Positions 18,634 through 27,478 of a DNA stretch of 64,000 bases are shown one piece after another. The position numbers and the translations under genes are program-made. The notes beneath the pieces were generated by a model. That model worked only from the letters and a program-made list of their open reading frames with translations, was not told the DNA's origin and made no database searches. Each line of letters begins with the position of its first letter. Position 1 is the stretch's first letter. This DNA comes from Paracoccus yeei ATCC BAA-599 (lineage in GTDB: Bacteria > Pseudomonadota > Alphaproteobacteria > Rhodobacterales > Rhodobacteraceae), in NCBI RefSeq assembly GCF_000622145.1, contig NZ_KK211402.1:87069-151068 (forward strand), given 5' to 3'.

Positions 18634-19611
18634 GTGACCTTGCCCGAACGTCACGAGGACCGCGTCGCGCAGGCTTCGCAATCGCCCGCCGCCGTCAGCC
18701 GTCTGGCCGCCAGCTGGCGCCGCTCGATGGTCAAGCACGGGCTGGACCCCGCGCGGCCGCCGCAACTGCGCCGGCTGAGCGCGCGCGAACTGGCTGAGCG
18801 GCGCGAGCGGCTGGACGGGTTCATCGCCGTCGCGCGGCCGCAGCTGGACCACCTGTTCCAGCTTGTCTGCCCGACCGGCTGCAACGTGCTTCTGACCGAC
18901 GCCTCCGGGATCGTGCTGGAACAGCGCATGAACGAGAGCGACCTGGCGACCTTTCGCGACTGGGGCCTGTGCGCCGGCGCCGACTGGTCGGAACCGGCCG
19001 AAGGCACCAACGGCATCGGCACCTGCCTGGCCGAGGGGCGGCAGGTCACGATCCACCGCGACGAGCATTTTTATGCCCGCAACACCGGCCTGTCGTGCAT
19101 GGACGCGCCGATCTGGGGACCGGACGGACGGCTGATCGCGGCGCTGGACGTCAGCTCGGCCCGCGACGACCATACGGACCGCTGGAACGCGCTGATCGCG
19201 GCCCAGGTCGCGCAAAGCGCCCGCCAGATCGAAGCCGCCTATTTCCGCACCAGCTTTCCCGGCGCCCGGATCGTCACCGCGCAGGGTGCGGGGCCGGAGG
19301 ACGCGGCGCTGCTGATCGCGGTGGACCGCGACGACCTGGCCATCGGCGCGAACCGCGCCGCCCGCCGCGCCTTCGGCCTGGAAAAGGAAGGCAGGCTGCG
19401 CCCCCGCCCTGCATCCGACCTTCTGGGGCGCGAGGACGACGCGACGGGCTTCGAAAAGGCCGAGCGCGCCGCCGTGATTCGCGCCCTGGCGCGGGCCGAA
19501 GGCAATGTCTCGGCCGCGGCCCGCGCGCTGGGGGTCGGGCGGGCGACGCTGTACCGGCGGATGCAGCGGCTGGGCATCGACGAAAATCCGGGCCGACTGT
19601 CTCGGCCCTGA
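18634..19611 (+). CDS. AcoR-type GAF-Fis transcriptional regulator lacking the AAA+ domain
   Basis: The product of about 325 residues has a GAF sensor (roughly residues 60-200, including GTCLAEGRQVTIHRDEHF) and a C-terminal Fis helix-turn-helix (NVSAAARALGVGRATLYRRM, residues about 290-310). The sigma54-activating ATPase module that separates these in AcoR is absent, with no Walker A or GAFTGA. It therefore probably works with sigma70-type holoenzyme. The start is uncertain: GTG at 18634 or TTG at 18640, both behind GGGAGAGGGAGG. It is followed directly by the aldehyde and alcohol dehydrogenase genes and is their likely regulator. Confidence 0.85.
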   Translation: MTLPERHEDRVAQASQSPAAVSRLAASWRRSMVKHGLDPARPPQLRRLSARELAERRERLDGFIAVARPQLDHLFQLVCPTGCNVLLTDASGIVLEQRMNESDLATFRDWGLCAGADWSEPAEGTNGIGTCLAEGRQVTIHRDEHFYARNTGLSCMDAPIWGPDGRLIAALDVSSARDDHTDRWNALIAAQVAQSARQIEAAYFRTSFPGARIVTAQGAGPEDAALLIAVDRDDLAIGANRAARRAFGLEKEGRLRPRPASDLLGREDDATGFEKAERAAVIRALARAEGNVSAAARALGVGRATLYRRMQRLGIDENPGRLSRP

Positions 19612-19648
19612 AACACATTCCGCGCTGCGGCGAAGGCGGCGCGTTGAT

Positions 19649-19669
19649 TTGCGGCCCAGTGCGCCGCAA
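19649..19669. promoter_or_regulatory. Inverted repeat upstream of aldehyde dehydrogenase gene (candidate operator)
   Basis: The sequence is a perfect TTGCGGC-N7-GCCGCAA dyad, placed 48 bp before the aldehyde dehydrogenase start and 38 bp after the regulator stop. The spacing fits a homodimeric Fis-type DNA-binding domain. The adjacent GAF-Fis regulator is the natural candidate, which is inferred from position only. Confidence 0.45.
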
Positions 19670-19716
19670 CGTCTTGAAGGAACCGGCAGGAGGAGCCGGA
19701 TTGACAGGAGGATAAG

Positions 19717-21243
19717 ATGCCGAACGACCAGACGCACGACTTCAAGGGTGTGGGCGTCATGCCCTTTGCCAAGCGTTACGACAACTTCATCGGCGGCGAA
19801 TGGGTTGCGCCGAAATCGGGCAAGTATTTCACCAACACCACCCCGATCACCGGCGCCGAGATCGGCGAGATCGCCCGCTCGAACGCCGACGACATCGAGG
19901 CGGCGCTGGACGCAGCCCATGCCGCCAAGGACAAATGGGGCCATACCGCCCCGGCCGAGCGCTCGAACATCCTGCTGAAGATCGCCGACCGGATGGAGGC
20001 GAACCTGGAACTGCTCGCCACCGCCGAGACCTGGGACAACGGCAAGCCCATCCGCGAGACGATGGCTGCCGACGTGCCCTTGGCCATCGACCATTTCCGC
20101 TATTTCGCGGGCGTGCTGCGCAGCCAGGAAGGCTCGATCTCGGAAATCGATTCGACCACCGTCGCCTATCACTTCCACGAACCGCTGGGCGTCGTGGGCC
20201 AGATCATCCCGTGGAACTTTCCGCTGCTGATGGCCTGCTGGAAGCTGGCGCCTGCGCTGGCTGCCGGCAACTGCGTGGTGCTGAAACCGGCCGAGCAGAC
20301 CCCGGCCAGCATCATGGTCTGGATCAATGTCATCGGCGACCTGCTGCCGCCGGGCGTTCTGAACATCGTGAACGGCTTCGGCCTGGAGGCGGGCAAGCCG
20401 CTGGCCTCGAACCCGCGCATCTCGAAGATCGCCTTCACGGGCGAGACCTCGACCGGGCGGCTGATCATGCAATACGCGGCCGAAAACCTGATCCCGGTCA
20501 CGCTGGAACTGGGCGGCAAGTCCCCGAACGTGTTCTTTGCCGATGTCGCACGCGAAGACGACGACTTCTTCGACAAGGCGCTGGAAGGCTTTGCGATGTT
20601 CGCGCTGAACCAGGGCGAGGTCTGCACCTGCCCGTCGCGCGTGCTGATCCAGGAATCGATCTATGACCGCTTCATGGAACGCGCGGTGAAACGGGTCCAG
20701 GCGATCACCCAGGGCGACCCGCGCGACGCCGCCACCATGATCGGCGCGCAGGCATCGTCCGAGCAGAAGGAAAAGATCCTGTCCTATCTGGACATCGGCA
20801 AGAAGGAAGGCGCCGAGGTCCTGACCGGCGGCAAGGCGGCCGACCTGGGGGGTGAACTGTCGGGCGGCTTCTATATCGAGCCGACGATCTTCCGCGGCAA
20901 CAACAAGATGCGCATCTTCCAGGAGGAAATCTTTGGCCCCGTGGTTTCGGTCACGACCTTCAAGGACGAGGCCGAGGCGCTGGAAATCGCCAACGACACC
21001 CTTTACGGCCTGGGCGCGGGCGTCTGGTCGCGCGACGCCAACACCTGCTTCCGCATGGGACGCGGCATCAAGGCGGGCCGGGTCTGGACCAACTGCTATC
21101 ACGCCTATCCCGCGCATGCGGCCTTCGGCGGCTACAAGCAGTCCGGGATCGGGCGCGAAACCCATAAGATGATGCTGGACCACTATCAGCAGACCAAGAA
21201 CATGCTGGTCAGCTATTCGCCCAAGAAACTGGGCTTCTTCTGA
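19717..21243 (+). CDS. NAD-dependent aldehyde dehydrogenase (ExaC/AldB-like)
   Basis: The 508-residue enzyme oxidises aldehydes such as acetaldehyde to acids. It has the ALDH signatures [30 protein letters not shown], the catalytic Glu in ELGGKSPN and the catalytic Cys in [11 protein letters not shown], with a second Cys two residues on as in ExaC and AcoD relatives. A strong ribosome-binding site (GGAGG) lies upstream. It lies downstream of the GAF-Fis regulator and upstream of an alcohol dehydrogenase, so it likely handles the aldehyde made by alcohol oxidation. Confidence 0.94.
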   Translation: MPNDQTHDFKGVGVMPFAKRYDNFIGGEWVAPKSGKYFTNTTPITGAEIGEIARSNADDIEAALDAAHAAKDKWGHTAPAERSNILLKIADRMEANLELLATAETWDNGKPIRETMAADVPLAIDHFRYFAGVLRSQEGSISEIDSTTVAYHFHEPLGVVGQIIPWNFPLLMACWKLAPALAAGNCVVLKPAEQTPASIMVWINVIGDLLPPGVLNIVNGFGLEAGKPLASNPRISKIAFTGETSTGRLIMQYAAENLIPVTLELGGKSPNVFFADVAREDDDFFDKALEGFAMFALNQGEVCTCPSRVLIQESIYDRFMERAVKRVQAITQGDPRDAATMIGAQASSEQKEKILSYLDIGKKEGAEVLTGGKAADLGGELSGGFYIEPTIFRGNNKMRIFQEEIFGPVVSVTTFKDEAEALEIANDTLYGLGAGVWSRDANTCFRMGRGIKAGRVWTNCYHAYPAHAAFGGYKQSGIGRETHKMMLDHYQQTKNMLVSYSPKKLGFF

Positions 21244-21321
21244 TCGCATGATCCACTCCGGGCGTGGCGACGCGCCCGGAGAGCCTCCCCACCCACGTTC
21301 AAGACAAGCAAGGAGACCTTC

Positions 21322-22356
21322 ATGGCCAAAACCATGAAAGCCGCCGTCGTGCGCGAATTCGGCAAGCCCCTGACCATCGACGAGGTGCCGATCCCCGAAC
21401 CCGGGCCCGGCATGATCCAGGTCAGGATCCAGGCCTCGGGCGTCTGCCACACCGACCTGCACGCGGCCGAGGGCGACTGGCCGGTCAAGCCGAACCCGCC
21501 GTTCATCCCCGGCCATGAAGGCGTGGGCTTCGTGTCCGCCGTGGGACAGGGCGTCAAGCATGTGAAAGAGGGAGACCGCGTCGGCGTGCCGTGGCTTTAT
21601 ACCGCCTGCGGCCATTGCCGGCATTGCCTGGGCGGCTGGGAAACGCTGTGCGAAAGCCAGCAGAATACCGGCTATTCGGTGAACGGCGGCTTTGCCGATT
21701 ACGTCGTCGCCGATCCGAACTATGTCGGCCACCTGCCCAAGAACATCGACTTTCTGGACATCGCCCCGGTGCTGTGCGCGGGCGTGACGGTCTACAAGGG
21801 GCTGAAGGTGACGGACACCAAGCCCGGCGACTGGGTGGTGATCTCGGGCATCGGAGGCTTGGGCCATATGGCCGTGCAATACGCCAAGGCCATGGGCATG
21901 AACGTCGCCGCCGTCGACATCGACGACGCCAAGCTGGACCTGGCCCGCAAGCTGGGCGCCACCGTGACGGTGAATGCCGCGACCGAGCCCGACCCCGCCG
22001 CCGCGATCAAGCGGCAGACGGATGGCGGCGCGCAGGGCGTGCTGGTGACGGCGGTCGGGCGCAAGGCGTTCGAGCAGGCCATCGGCATGGTCGCGCGCGG
22101 CGGCACCGTGGCGCTGAACGGCCTGCCGCCGGGCGACTTTCCGCTGGATATCTTCGGCATGGTGCTGAACGGCGTGACCGTGCGCGGGTCCATCGTGGGC
22201 ACCCGGCTCGACCTGCAGGAATCGCTCGATTTCGCGGCCCAGGGCAAGGTCAGGGCGACCGTTCACCAGGGCAAGCTGGAAGACATCAACGACATCTTCG
22301 CCAAGATGCACAAGGGCCAGATCGAGGGCCGCATCGTGCTGGACATGGCAAGCTGA
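21322..22356 (+). CDS. Zn-dependent alcohol dehydrogenase (AdhA/AdhP type)
   Basis: This 344-residue medium-chain alcohol dehydrogenase oxidises primary alcohols with NAD. Catalytic zinc ligands are visible in SGVCHTDLHAAEGDW and GHEGVG, and structural zinc cysteines in CGHCRHCLGGWETLC. The Rossmann motif appears as GIGGLGHMAVQYAKAMG. It is preceded by AAGGAG and lies 78 bp after the aldehyde dehydrogenase gene, so the two probably form an operon. It resembles P. aeruginosa AdhA and E. coli AdhP. Confidence 0.95.
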   Translation: MAKTMKAAVVREFGKPLTIDEVPIPEPGPGMIQVRIQASGVCHTDLHAAEGDWPVKPNPPFIPGHEGVGFVSAVGQGVKHVKEGDRVGVPWLYTACGHCRHCLGGWETLCESQQNTGYSVNGGFADYVVADPNYVGHLPKNIDFLDIAPVLCAGVTVYKGLKVTDTKPGDWVVISGIGGLGHMAVQYAKAMGMNVAAVDIDDAKLDLARKLGATVTVNAATEPDPAAAIKRQTDGGAQGVLVTAVGRKAFEQAIGMVARGGTVALNGLPPGDFPLDIFGMVLNGVTVRGSIVGTRLDLQESLDFAAQGKVRATVHQGKLEDINDIFAKMHKGQIEGRIVLDMAS

Positions 22357-22367
22357 GGGGAAAGCCC

Positions 22368-22709
22368 ATGGACAAGGAACTGGACCAGGTCGAGGCAACG
22401 CCCGCGGCGCTGGAATTGCTGGCCGAGATCGTGGCCGATCACGGCCCGGTCCTGTTCCACCAGTCGGGCGGCTGCTGCGACGGATCATCCCCCATGTGCT
22501 ATCCCCAGGGCGAATTCCGCGTCGGCCAGCGCGACGTGCAGATGGGCCAGATCGGGGGCATGCCCTTTTATATCTCGGCCAGCCAGTACGAAACCTGGCG
22601 CCACACGCGGCTGACCATCGACGTGGTGCCTGGCCGCGGCGGCATGTTCAGCCTGGACAACGGGCGCGAGAAGCGCTTCCTCGTGCGCTCGGATCTTTGC
22701 GCGACCTGA
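22368..22709 (+). CDS. DUF779 family protein
   Basis: The 113-residue protein contains a cysteine-rich stretch FHQSGGCCDGSSPMCY and the later segment GGMPFYIS. These are hallmarks of DUF779, a family usually found next to acetaldehyde or alcohol dehydrogenase genes. Its function is unknown. It starts 11 bp after the alcohol dehydrogenase stop, so it belongs to the same operon. The CC and later Cys could bind a metal, but this is speculation. Confidence 0.88.
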   Translation: MDKELDQVEATPAALELLAEIVADHGPVLFHQSGGCCDGSSPMCYPQGEFRVGQRDVQMGQIGGMPFYISASQYETWRHTRLTIDVVPGRGGMFSLDNGREKRFLVRSDLCAT

Positions 22710-22720
22710 CGCCGTCGCGA

Positions 22721-22744
22721 TGCGGCCGCCGGTTGCCGGCCGCA
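22721..22744 (+). terminator. GC-rich hairpin after DUF779 gene
   Basis: TGCGGCCG and CGGCCGCA form an 8-bp stem with an 8-nt loop 11 bp after the stop codon. No T-tract follows, so it is at best a weak or factor-assisted terminator. Confidence 0.35.
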
Positions 22745-22787
22745 GCCCGGCACGCTACATCCGGGAACGCAGCAGAGGGAGTCCGAC

Positions 22788-23696
22788 ATGGCGCACAAGG
22801 TCTTTATCGACGGCGAGGCAGGCACGACCGGGTTGCAGATCCGCGACCGGCTGCTGGGGCGCGCCGACATCACGCTGATCCAGATCGACCCCGCCCGCCG
22901 CAAGGACGCCGAGGCCCGGCGCGAGGCCTTTGCCGAGGCCGATGTCGCGATCCTGTGCCTGCCGGACGGCCCCGCGCGCGAGGCGGTGGCGCTGGCCCAG
23001 GGGCTGCCCACCCGCTTCATCGACGCCTCGACCGCGCATCGGGTCGATCCCGCCTGGACCTTCGGCTTCGCCGAACTGGCCCCCGGCGCGCGCGAGGCCA
23101 TCGCGAAGGCGCAATATGTCTCGAACCCCGGCTGCTATTCGACCGGCGCCATCGCGATCCTGGCGCCGCTGGTCGCGGCGGGCCTGGTCGCCCCCGACGA
23201 GGCTTTGTCCATCAACGCCGTCTCGGGCTATACCGGCGGGGGCAAGGAACTGATCGGCGAATACGAACGCGGCGAGGCGCCGCCGGCCTTCGTCTATGCC
23301 CTGGCGCAGGGCCACAAGCACCTGCCCGAGATCGTGAAATACTCCGGCCTGACCCGGCGGCCGATCTTTGCGCCTTCAGTCGGGGATTTCGCGCAGGGCA
23401 TGGCGGTGCAGGTACCGCTGCACCTGGGCCAGGGACGCACGCTGGACGGGTTGCGCCAGGCCATCGCCCAGCACTATGCCGGCGAACGCTTTATCGCCCT
23501 GGTCGAGCCTGAGGCCCGCGTGGTGCCGACCCGGCTGAACGACACGAACCGGCTCGAAATTTCGGTCCACGGCAGCGACGACAACGGCTGCGCGGTCGTG
23601 GTCGCGGTGCTCGACAACCTGGGCAAGGGTGCCTCGGGGGCTGCGGTGCAGAACCTGAACCTGATGCTGGGAACAGACGAAGGCGCGGGGCTGTAG
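22788..23696 (+). CDS. argC: N-acetyl-gamma-glutamyl-phosphate reductase, type 2
   Basis: This enzyme catalyses NADPH-dependent reduction of N-acetylglutamyl phosphate in arginine synthesis. At 302 residues it belongs to the shorter type 2 ArgC. MAHKVFIDGEAGTTGLQI is the cofactor-binding start, and SNPGCYSTGAIA holds the catalytic cysteine. The gene stands alone, preceded by a short hairpin region and GAGGGAG upstream of ATG. The downstream gene is convergent. Confidence 0.95.
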   Translation: MAHKVFIDGEAGTTGLQIRDRLLGRADITLIQIDPARRKDAEARREAFAEADVAILCLPDGPAREAVALAQGLPTRFIDASTAHRVDPAWTFGFAELAPGAREAIAKAQYVSNPGCYSTGAIAILAPLVAAGLVAPDEALSINAVSGYTGGGKELIGEYERGEAPPAFVYALAQGHKHLPEIVKYSGLTRRPIFAPSVGDFAQGMAVQVPLHLGQGRTLDGLRQAIAQHYAGERFIALVEPEARVVPTRLNDTNRLEISVHGSDDNGCAVVVAVLDNLGKGASGAAVQNLNLMLGTDEGAGL

Positions 23697-23723
23697 GGCC
23701 CCGCCGCCGGTCCGGCGCGCCCG

Positions 23724-23918
23724 TCAGTCTGCCTTGATCTGGCGCGCCTCGTCGATCAGCATGATCGGGATGCCGTCATGGATCGGGAAAGCCAGACCCG
23801 CGGCATCCGAGACCAGTTCCTGCCGCTCCGCGTCATAGCGCAGCGTGGCATGGGTCACGGGGCAGACCAGCGCCTCGAGCATGTGGCGATCGAAACGGCG
23901 TTCGGGCGCATCGGTCAT
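23724..23918 (-). CDS. Trm112 family protein (UPF0434/YcaR-like)
   Basis: The 64-residue protein has the core [17 protein letters not shown] followed by [21 protein letters not shown] and EARQI, which matches the bacterial Trm112-like family. Only one Cys of the usual zinc knuckle is seen (CPVT), as in the UPF0434 subgroup. Its start overlaps the stop of the LON-domain gene by 4 bp, so it is the last gene of a three-gene minus operon. Its cellular role is unproven; a partner-stabiliser role for methyltransferases is likely by family. Confidence 0.9.
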   Translation of the reverse strand: MTDAPERRFDRHMLEALVCPVTHATLRYDAERQELVSDAAGLAFPIHDGIPIMLIDEARQIKAD

Positions 23919-24556
23919 TGGATCGTCTCCTCGTCATCGCCGCCCCGCAGGGCGAATTCCAGCAAGCCGTCCAGCATCTCGCGCCGGTCGGACAGGGTCG
24001 GGCTTTCCAGCAGCGCCTGCTTTTCCTCGGGGGAAAAGGGCAGCATCATGGACAGCGAATTGACCAGCATCTCCTCGTCCGAGGCCTTGGCGGCCTCCCA
24101 GTCGGCGGACAGGCCACGCCGCGCGGCATAGCGCGCCAGGCGCGCGATCAGGGCCTGGCGGTCATGCGCCCCCTTCAGCGTCTCGGGGCGCGAGGTCAGG
24201 TCGCCCTCGAACCCGGCCCAATCCAGCCTGCCGCGCAGATAGGGGGAAAATCCCTGCTCGACCTCGACCAGGCGAAACCGCGACACCGCCCGCAGCGCGA
24301 TCATCAGCCGGTTGTCGTCCAGTTCGGTGAAGGACACGATCCGCCCCGCGCAGCCGATCTGGGACAGGCGCTGGTGACCCGCGTCCACCGGCTGGATCAT
24401 GGCGATCATCCGCTGCGGGGTCTTCAGCACGTCCTCGACCATCTGCAGATAGCGGGGTTCGAAGATGTGCAGCGGCAACCGCGTGCGGGGCAGCAGGATC
24501 GCGCCCGACAGCGGAAACAACGGCACGCTGGCCGGCAGGTCGACGGCCCGCGGCAT
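23915..24556 (-). CDS. LON peptidase substrate-binding domain protein
   Basis: The 213-residue protein matches the stand-alone LON N-terminal domain: [34 protein letters not shown] followed by MIAMIQPV and GCAGRIVSF. There is no ATPase or protease domain. Such proteins may be substrate adaptors. It lies between the CnoX-type thioredoxin gene (2 bp away) and the Trm112 gene, an arrangement common in Rhodobacterales. Confidence 0.93.
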   Translation of the reverse strand: MPRAVDLPASVPLFPLSGAILLPRTRLPLHIFEPRYLQMVEDVLKTPQRMIAMIQPVDAGHQRLSQIGCAGRIVSFTELDDNRLMIALRAVSRFRLVEVEQGFSPYLRGRLDWAGFEGDLTSRPETLKGAHDRQALIARLARYAARRGLSADWEAAKASDEEMLVNSLSMMLPFSPEEKQALLESPTLSDRREMLDGLLEFALRGGDDEETIQ

Positions 24557-24558
24557 GG

Positions 24559-25470
24559 TCAGGAAAAGATCAGCGACGACAGCCGTCGGCGGCCTTTCTG
24601 GGCCAGGGGATCGGTGGGCTTCAGCGCGTCGAAGATGGTCAGAAGCTGCGCCTTGGCCGCGCCGTCGTTCCAGTCGCGGTCGCGGCGGAAGGCCTCCAGC
24701 AACTGCTCGATCGCCTGCTCGACATCGCCCCCGGCATGCAGCGCGGTGGCATAGTCGAAGCGCGCCTGCTGGTCGGCCGGATCGGCCTCGACCCGGGCGC
24801 GCAGGTCGTCGAGCGGCCCGGCCGAAGCCGCCTGGCGCGCCAGCTGCAACTGCGCGCGCGCCGCCTCGACCGGGGCGGCCTTAGCGATGGCGGGGGCGGC
24901 AGCCTCAAGCGCCTGCTCGGCGCCCTCCAGGTCGCCCCCGGCGATCAGCGCGCGCACCAGGCCGCCGCGCGCCTGGGCATTCTCGGGCTCTTCCTCGGCG
25001 ATGGCGGCAAAGGTCTCGGCCGCATCCTCGAAGGCGCCTTCGGCCAGCATCGCCTCGGCCGCCTCGAGCGCATCGGCCAGCCCGCCGTCGTCGCCTCCCA
25101 GCGCCGCCAGCTTTTCCACGAACTGCTTGATCTGGCTTTGCGGAATCGCACCCTGGAAGCCGTCGACCGGCTGGCCCTGGAAGAAGGCATAGACCGTCGG
25201 GATCGACTGCACCCGCAGCTGGCCCGCGATCATCTGATTTTCGTCCACGTTGACCTTGGCCATGCGGACGCGGCCCTTGTGGCGCATCACCTCGGCCTCG
25301 AGCTGCGGGCCCAGCGTCTTGCAGGGACCGCACCAGGGCGCCCAGAAATCCACGATCACCGGCACCGTCATCGAGGCGTCCACGACCTCGGCCATGAAGG
25401 TGGCCTCGGTCACGTCCCGGACCAGGTCGGCGGGGGCGGCTTCTGCGGTCTTGCTGCCAAGTTCGAGCAT
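24559..25470 (-). CDS. Thioredoxin/TPR co-chaperone (CnoX/YbbN-like)
   Basis: The product of about 303 residues has an N-terminal thioredoxin fold (residues 20-120) with an active WCGPCK, whereas E. coli YbbN has lost the CxxC. A C-terminal TPR-rich helical part is built on AEAMLAEGAFEDAAETF and related repeats. CnoX protects unfolded proteins under oxidative stress and hands them to GroEL and DnaK. I chose ATG 25470 because AGGA lies five bases upstream. An ATG at 25482 would add MRNP. It heads the three-gene operon with the LON-domain protein. Confidence 0.9.
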   Translation of the reverse strand: MLELGSKTAEAAPADLVRDVTEATFMAEVVDASMTVPVIVDFWAPWCGPCKTLGPQLEAEVMRHKGRVRMAKVNVDENQMIAGQLRVQSIPTVYAFFQGQPVDGFQGAIPQSQIKQFVEKLAALGGDDGGLADALEAAEAMLAEGAFEDAAETFAAIAEEEPENAQARGGLVRALIAGGDLEGAEQALEAAAPAIAKAAPVEAARAQLQLARQAASAGPLDDLRARVEADPADQQARFDYATALHAGGDVEQAIEQLLEAFRRDRDWNDGAAKAQLLTIFDALKPTDPLAQKGRRRLSSLIFS

Positions 25471-25538
25471 CGGATTCCTCATGGCGCTTCGGGTTGCTCC
25501 TTAGATGGAGCAGGCCGCGCCGGCTTGCAAGGTTTCGC

Positions 25539-26324
25539 CTAAAGGTCGAATTTCGCCAGCACCGGCACATGGTCGCTGGGCTGTTCCCAGCCGCGGACGG
25601 GACGCAGGATGCGGCTGTCGTGGCCGGCGCCGGCAATGTCGGGCGTGGCCCAGATGTGGTCCAGCCGCCGGCCCTTGTCGGCCGCGTCCCAGTCGCGCGC
25701 GCGATAGCTCCACCAGCTGTAAAGCAGGCCTTGGGGAATGTCCTGGCGGGTGATGTCGACCCATTTGCCGGCGTCCTGGGCGGCGCCGAAATGCTCGACC
25801 TCGACGGGCGTGTGGCTGACGATCTTCAGCAGGGCCTTGTGGTTCCACACGTCATCCTCGCGCGGGGCGATGTTCAGGTCGCCCACCAGGATCGAGCGCG
25901 CAGGCCGGTCGGCGTGAAAGGCGTCGCGCATCTCGGTCAGGAAATCCAGCTTCTGGCCGAACTTGATGTTCTGCTCGCGGTCGGGAATGTCGCCGCCGGC
26001 CGGGACATAGACATTGTGGATGGTGACGCCGTTCTCCAGCCGCGCCGCGACATGGCGGGCATGGCCAAGACCGGCATAGTCGCGGTCGCCCGCGTCCTCC
26101 AGCGGCAGCTTCGACAGGATCGCGACGCCGTTATAGCCCTTTTGCCCGCGCGCCACGATATGGCGATAGCCCAGGCCCCGGAACAGCTCCAGCGGGATCT
26201 TCTCGACCGGGCTCTTGGTTTCCTGCAGGCATAAGACGTCGGGCATTTCCTCGGACAGCAGGCGGCAGACCAGGGTCTCGCGCAGGCGGACCGAGTTGAT
26301 GTTCCAGGTGGCGATGGTGAACAT
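25539..26324 (-). CDS. xthA: Exodeoxyribonuclease III
   Basis: This 261-residue enzyme acts as an AP endonuclease and 3'-exonuclease in base-excision repair. The family motifs are visible: IATWNINSVRLR, CLQETKS with the metal-binding Glu, VYVPAGGD, GDLNIAPREDDVWN and the C-terminal PSDHVPV. It lies downstream of a response regulator and its palindromic repeat, and a stop-to-start gap of 68 bp separates it from cnoX. Confidence 0.96.
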   Translation of the reverse strand: MFTIATWNINSVRLRETLVCRLLSEEMPDVLCLQETKSPVEKIPLELFRGLGYRHIVARGQKGYNGVAILSKLPLEDAGDRDYAGLGHARHVAARLENGVTIHNVYVPAGGDIPDREQNIKFGQKLDFLTEMRDAFHADRPARSILVGDLNIAPREDDVWNHKALLKIVSHTPVEVEHFGAAQDAGKWVDITRQDIPQGLLYSWWSYRARDWDAADKGRRLDHIWATPDIAGAGHDSRILRPVRGWEQPSDHVPVLAKFDL

Positions 26325-26659
26325 GGCGGCGTCTCCTTGGATCGGCAGCGGACCCTAGGGCGCAAGGCCCCGCTTGTCCACCGGCGCCGTCAGCCGGGGG
26401 CGCTTCGCCCCCCGGACCCCCCGAGGATATTTGGGCAAGAAAGAACGAAGCTGCCCAAGCTTCTTTCTTGCCCAAATATCCCGCAGGGGGAGGCCGTCGC
26501 GCAGCGGCGGACGGGGGACGCGAAGTCCCCCTGCCCGGCTGCCAAAAGGAAACCCGGCCGCCGGTGGGGACCGGGGGCCGGGTCGTCATGTGGCCGCATC
26601 CTCCGGCCACCGGGCTTCGCAGGCCAAACCCGCGCGGACCGCCGCCGGTTCCCGCGCGC
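26325..26659. other. Intergenic region between xthA and response regulator
   Basis: This 335-bp gap carries no credible gene. It holds the repeat copy B with a 21-bp inverted repeat (see next entry). On the far side lies GC-rich sequence with short stems. The region is the 3' flank of the regulator gene and the 5' flank of xthA, so it may contain the xthA promoter, which I could not pinpoint. Confidence 0.6.
26396..26481. repeat. Palindromic repeat, copy B with 21-bp inverted arms
   Basis: Positions 26396-26433 repeat the block seen at 3508-3545. From 26425 to 26445 and 26461 to 26481 the sequence forms a perfect 21-bp inverted repeat around a 15-nt loop. The arms read GGATATTTGGGCAAGAAAG and its complement, plus two bases. 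It ends in an A/T-rich half on both strands and could act as a bidirectional terminator for the response regulator. Confidence 0.75.
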
Positions 26660-27346
26660 TCAGGCGACCAGCCGGTAGCCTCCGGATTCCGTCACCAGCA
26701 GCCGCGCGTTTGACGGATCGGGCTCGATCTTCTGGCGCAGGCGATAGATGTGGGTTTCCAGCGTATGGGTGGTGACGCCGGCGTTGTAGCCCCAGACCTC
26801 GTGCAGCAGGATGTCGCGCGGCACCACGCCGTCCTGGGCGCGGTACAGGAACTTCAGGATGTTGGTTTCCTTCTCGGTCAGGCGGATCTTGCGGTCCTTC
26901 TGATCGACCAGCATCTTCATCGCCGGCTTGAACGTATAGGGGCCAAGCTGGAAGATCGCGTCCTCAGATTGTTCATGCGTGCGCAACTGCGCCCGCAGGC
27001 GGGCCAGCAGCACGGGAAACTTGAAGGGCTTCGTGATGTAGTCGTTGGCGCCCGAATCCAGCCCCAGGATGGTGTCGGCATCCGTATCGTGGCCCGTCAG
27101 CATGACAATGGGGCATTTCACGCCCTGCTTGCGCAGCTTCTTGCACAGTTCGCGCCCGTCGGTATCGGGCAGGCCCACGTCCAGCACCACCAGGTCGAAG
27201 ATCGCGCCCTTGGTGCGTTCCACGGCCTCGTGGCCCGAGCCGGCCTCGAAGACCTCGAAATCCTCGGTGGCGGTCAGTTGCTCGGCCAGGGCCTCGCGCA
27301 GGTCTTCCTCGTCGTCGACCAGCAGGATCTTTTTCAGTCCGGCCAT
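26660..27346 (-). CDS. OmpR-family response regulator
   Basis: The 228-residue product has a receiver domain (ILLVDDEEDL, phospho-Asp in VVLDVGLPD, Lys in ITKPFKF) and a winged-helix C-terminal domain (LTEKETNILKFLYRAQ, TLETHIYRLRQKI, GGYRLVA). No sensor kinase is adjacent, so it is an orphan in this window. It resembles a conserved alphaproteobacterial regulator often beside xthA. The regulon cannot be told. It is the last gene before the repeat. Confidence 0.93.
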   Translation of the reverse strand: MAGLKKILLVDDEEDLREALAEQLTATEDFEVFEAGSGHEAVERTKGAIFDLVVLDVGLPDTDGRELCKKLRKQGVKCPIVMLTGHDTDADTILGLDSGANDYITKPFKFPVLLARLRAQLRTHEQSEDAIFQLGPYTFKPAMKMLVDQKDRKIRLTEKETNILKFLYRAQDGVVPRDILLHEVWGYNAGVTTHTLETHIYRLRQKIEPDPSNARLLVTESGGYRLVA

Positions 27347-27478
27347 TCTTGCCTCCTTTGGCTTTATGGCGGAAAGGTGATGATGCGGGGGGCATGCGTC
27401 CAGCGCATTGCGGCGATCCTCACATGGAGTTGTCGGAAATCGCCCCTATGTTTCAGATTGTTTCAATGCGGGCTGCCG

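Noticed and set aside
18634..19611. Truncated AcoR pseudogene
   Set aside because: GAF and Fis domains are both complete and in one frame, and the same short architecture is a plausible natural family.
18421..22488. 1355-codon minus-strand ORF opposite ald and adh
   Set aside because: Mirror-frame artefact of the regulator and dehydrogenase genes.
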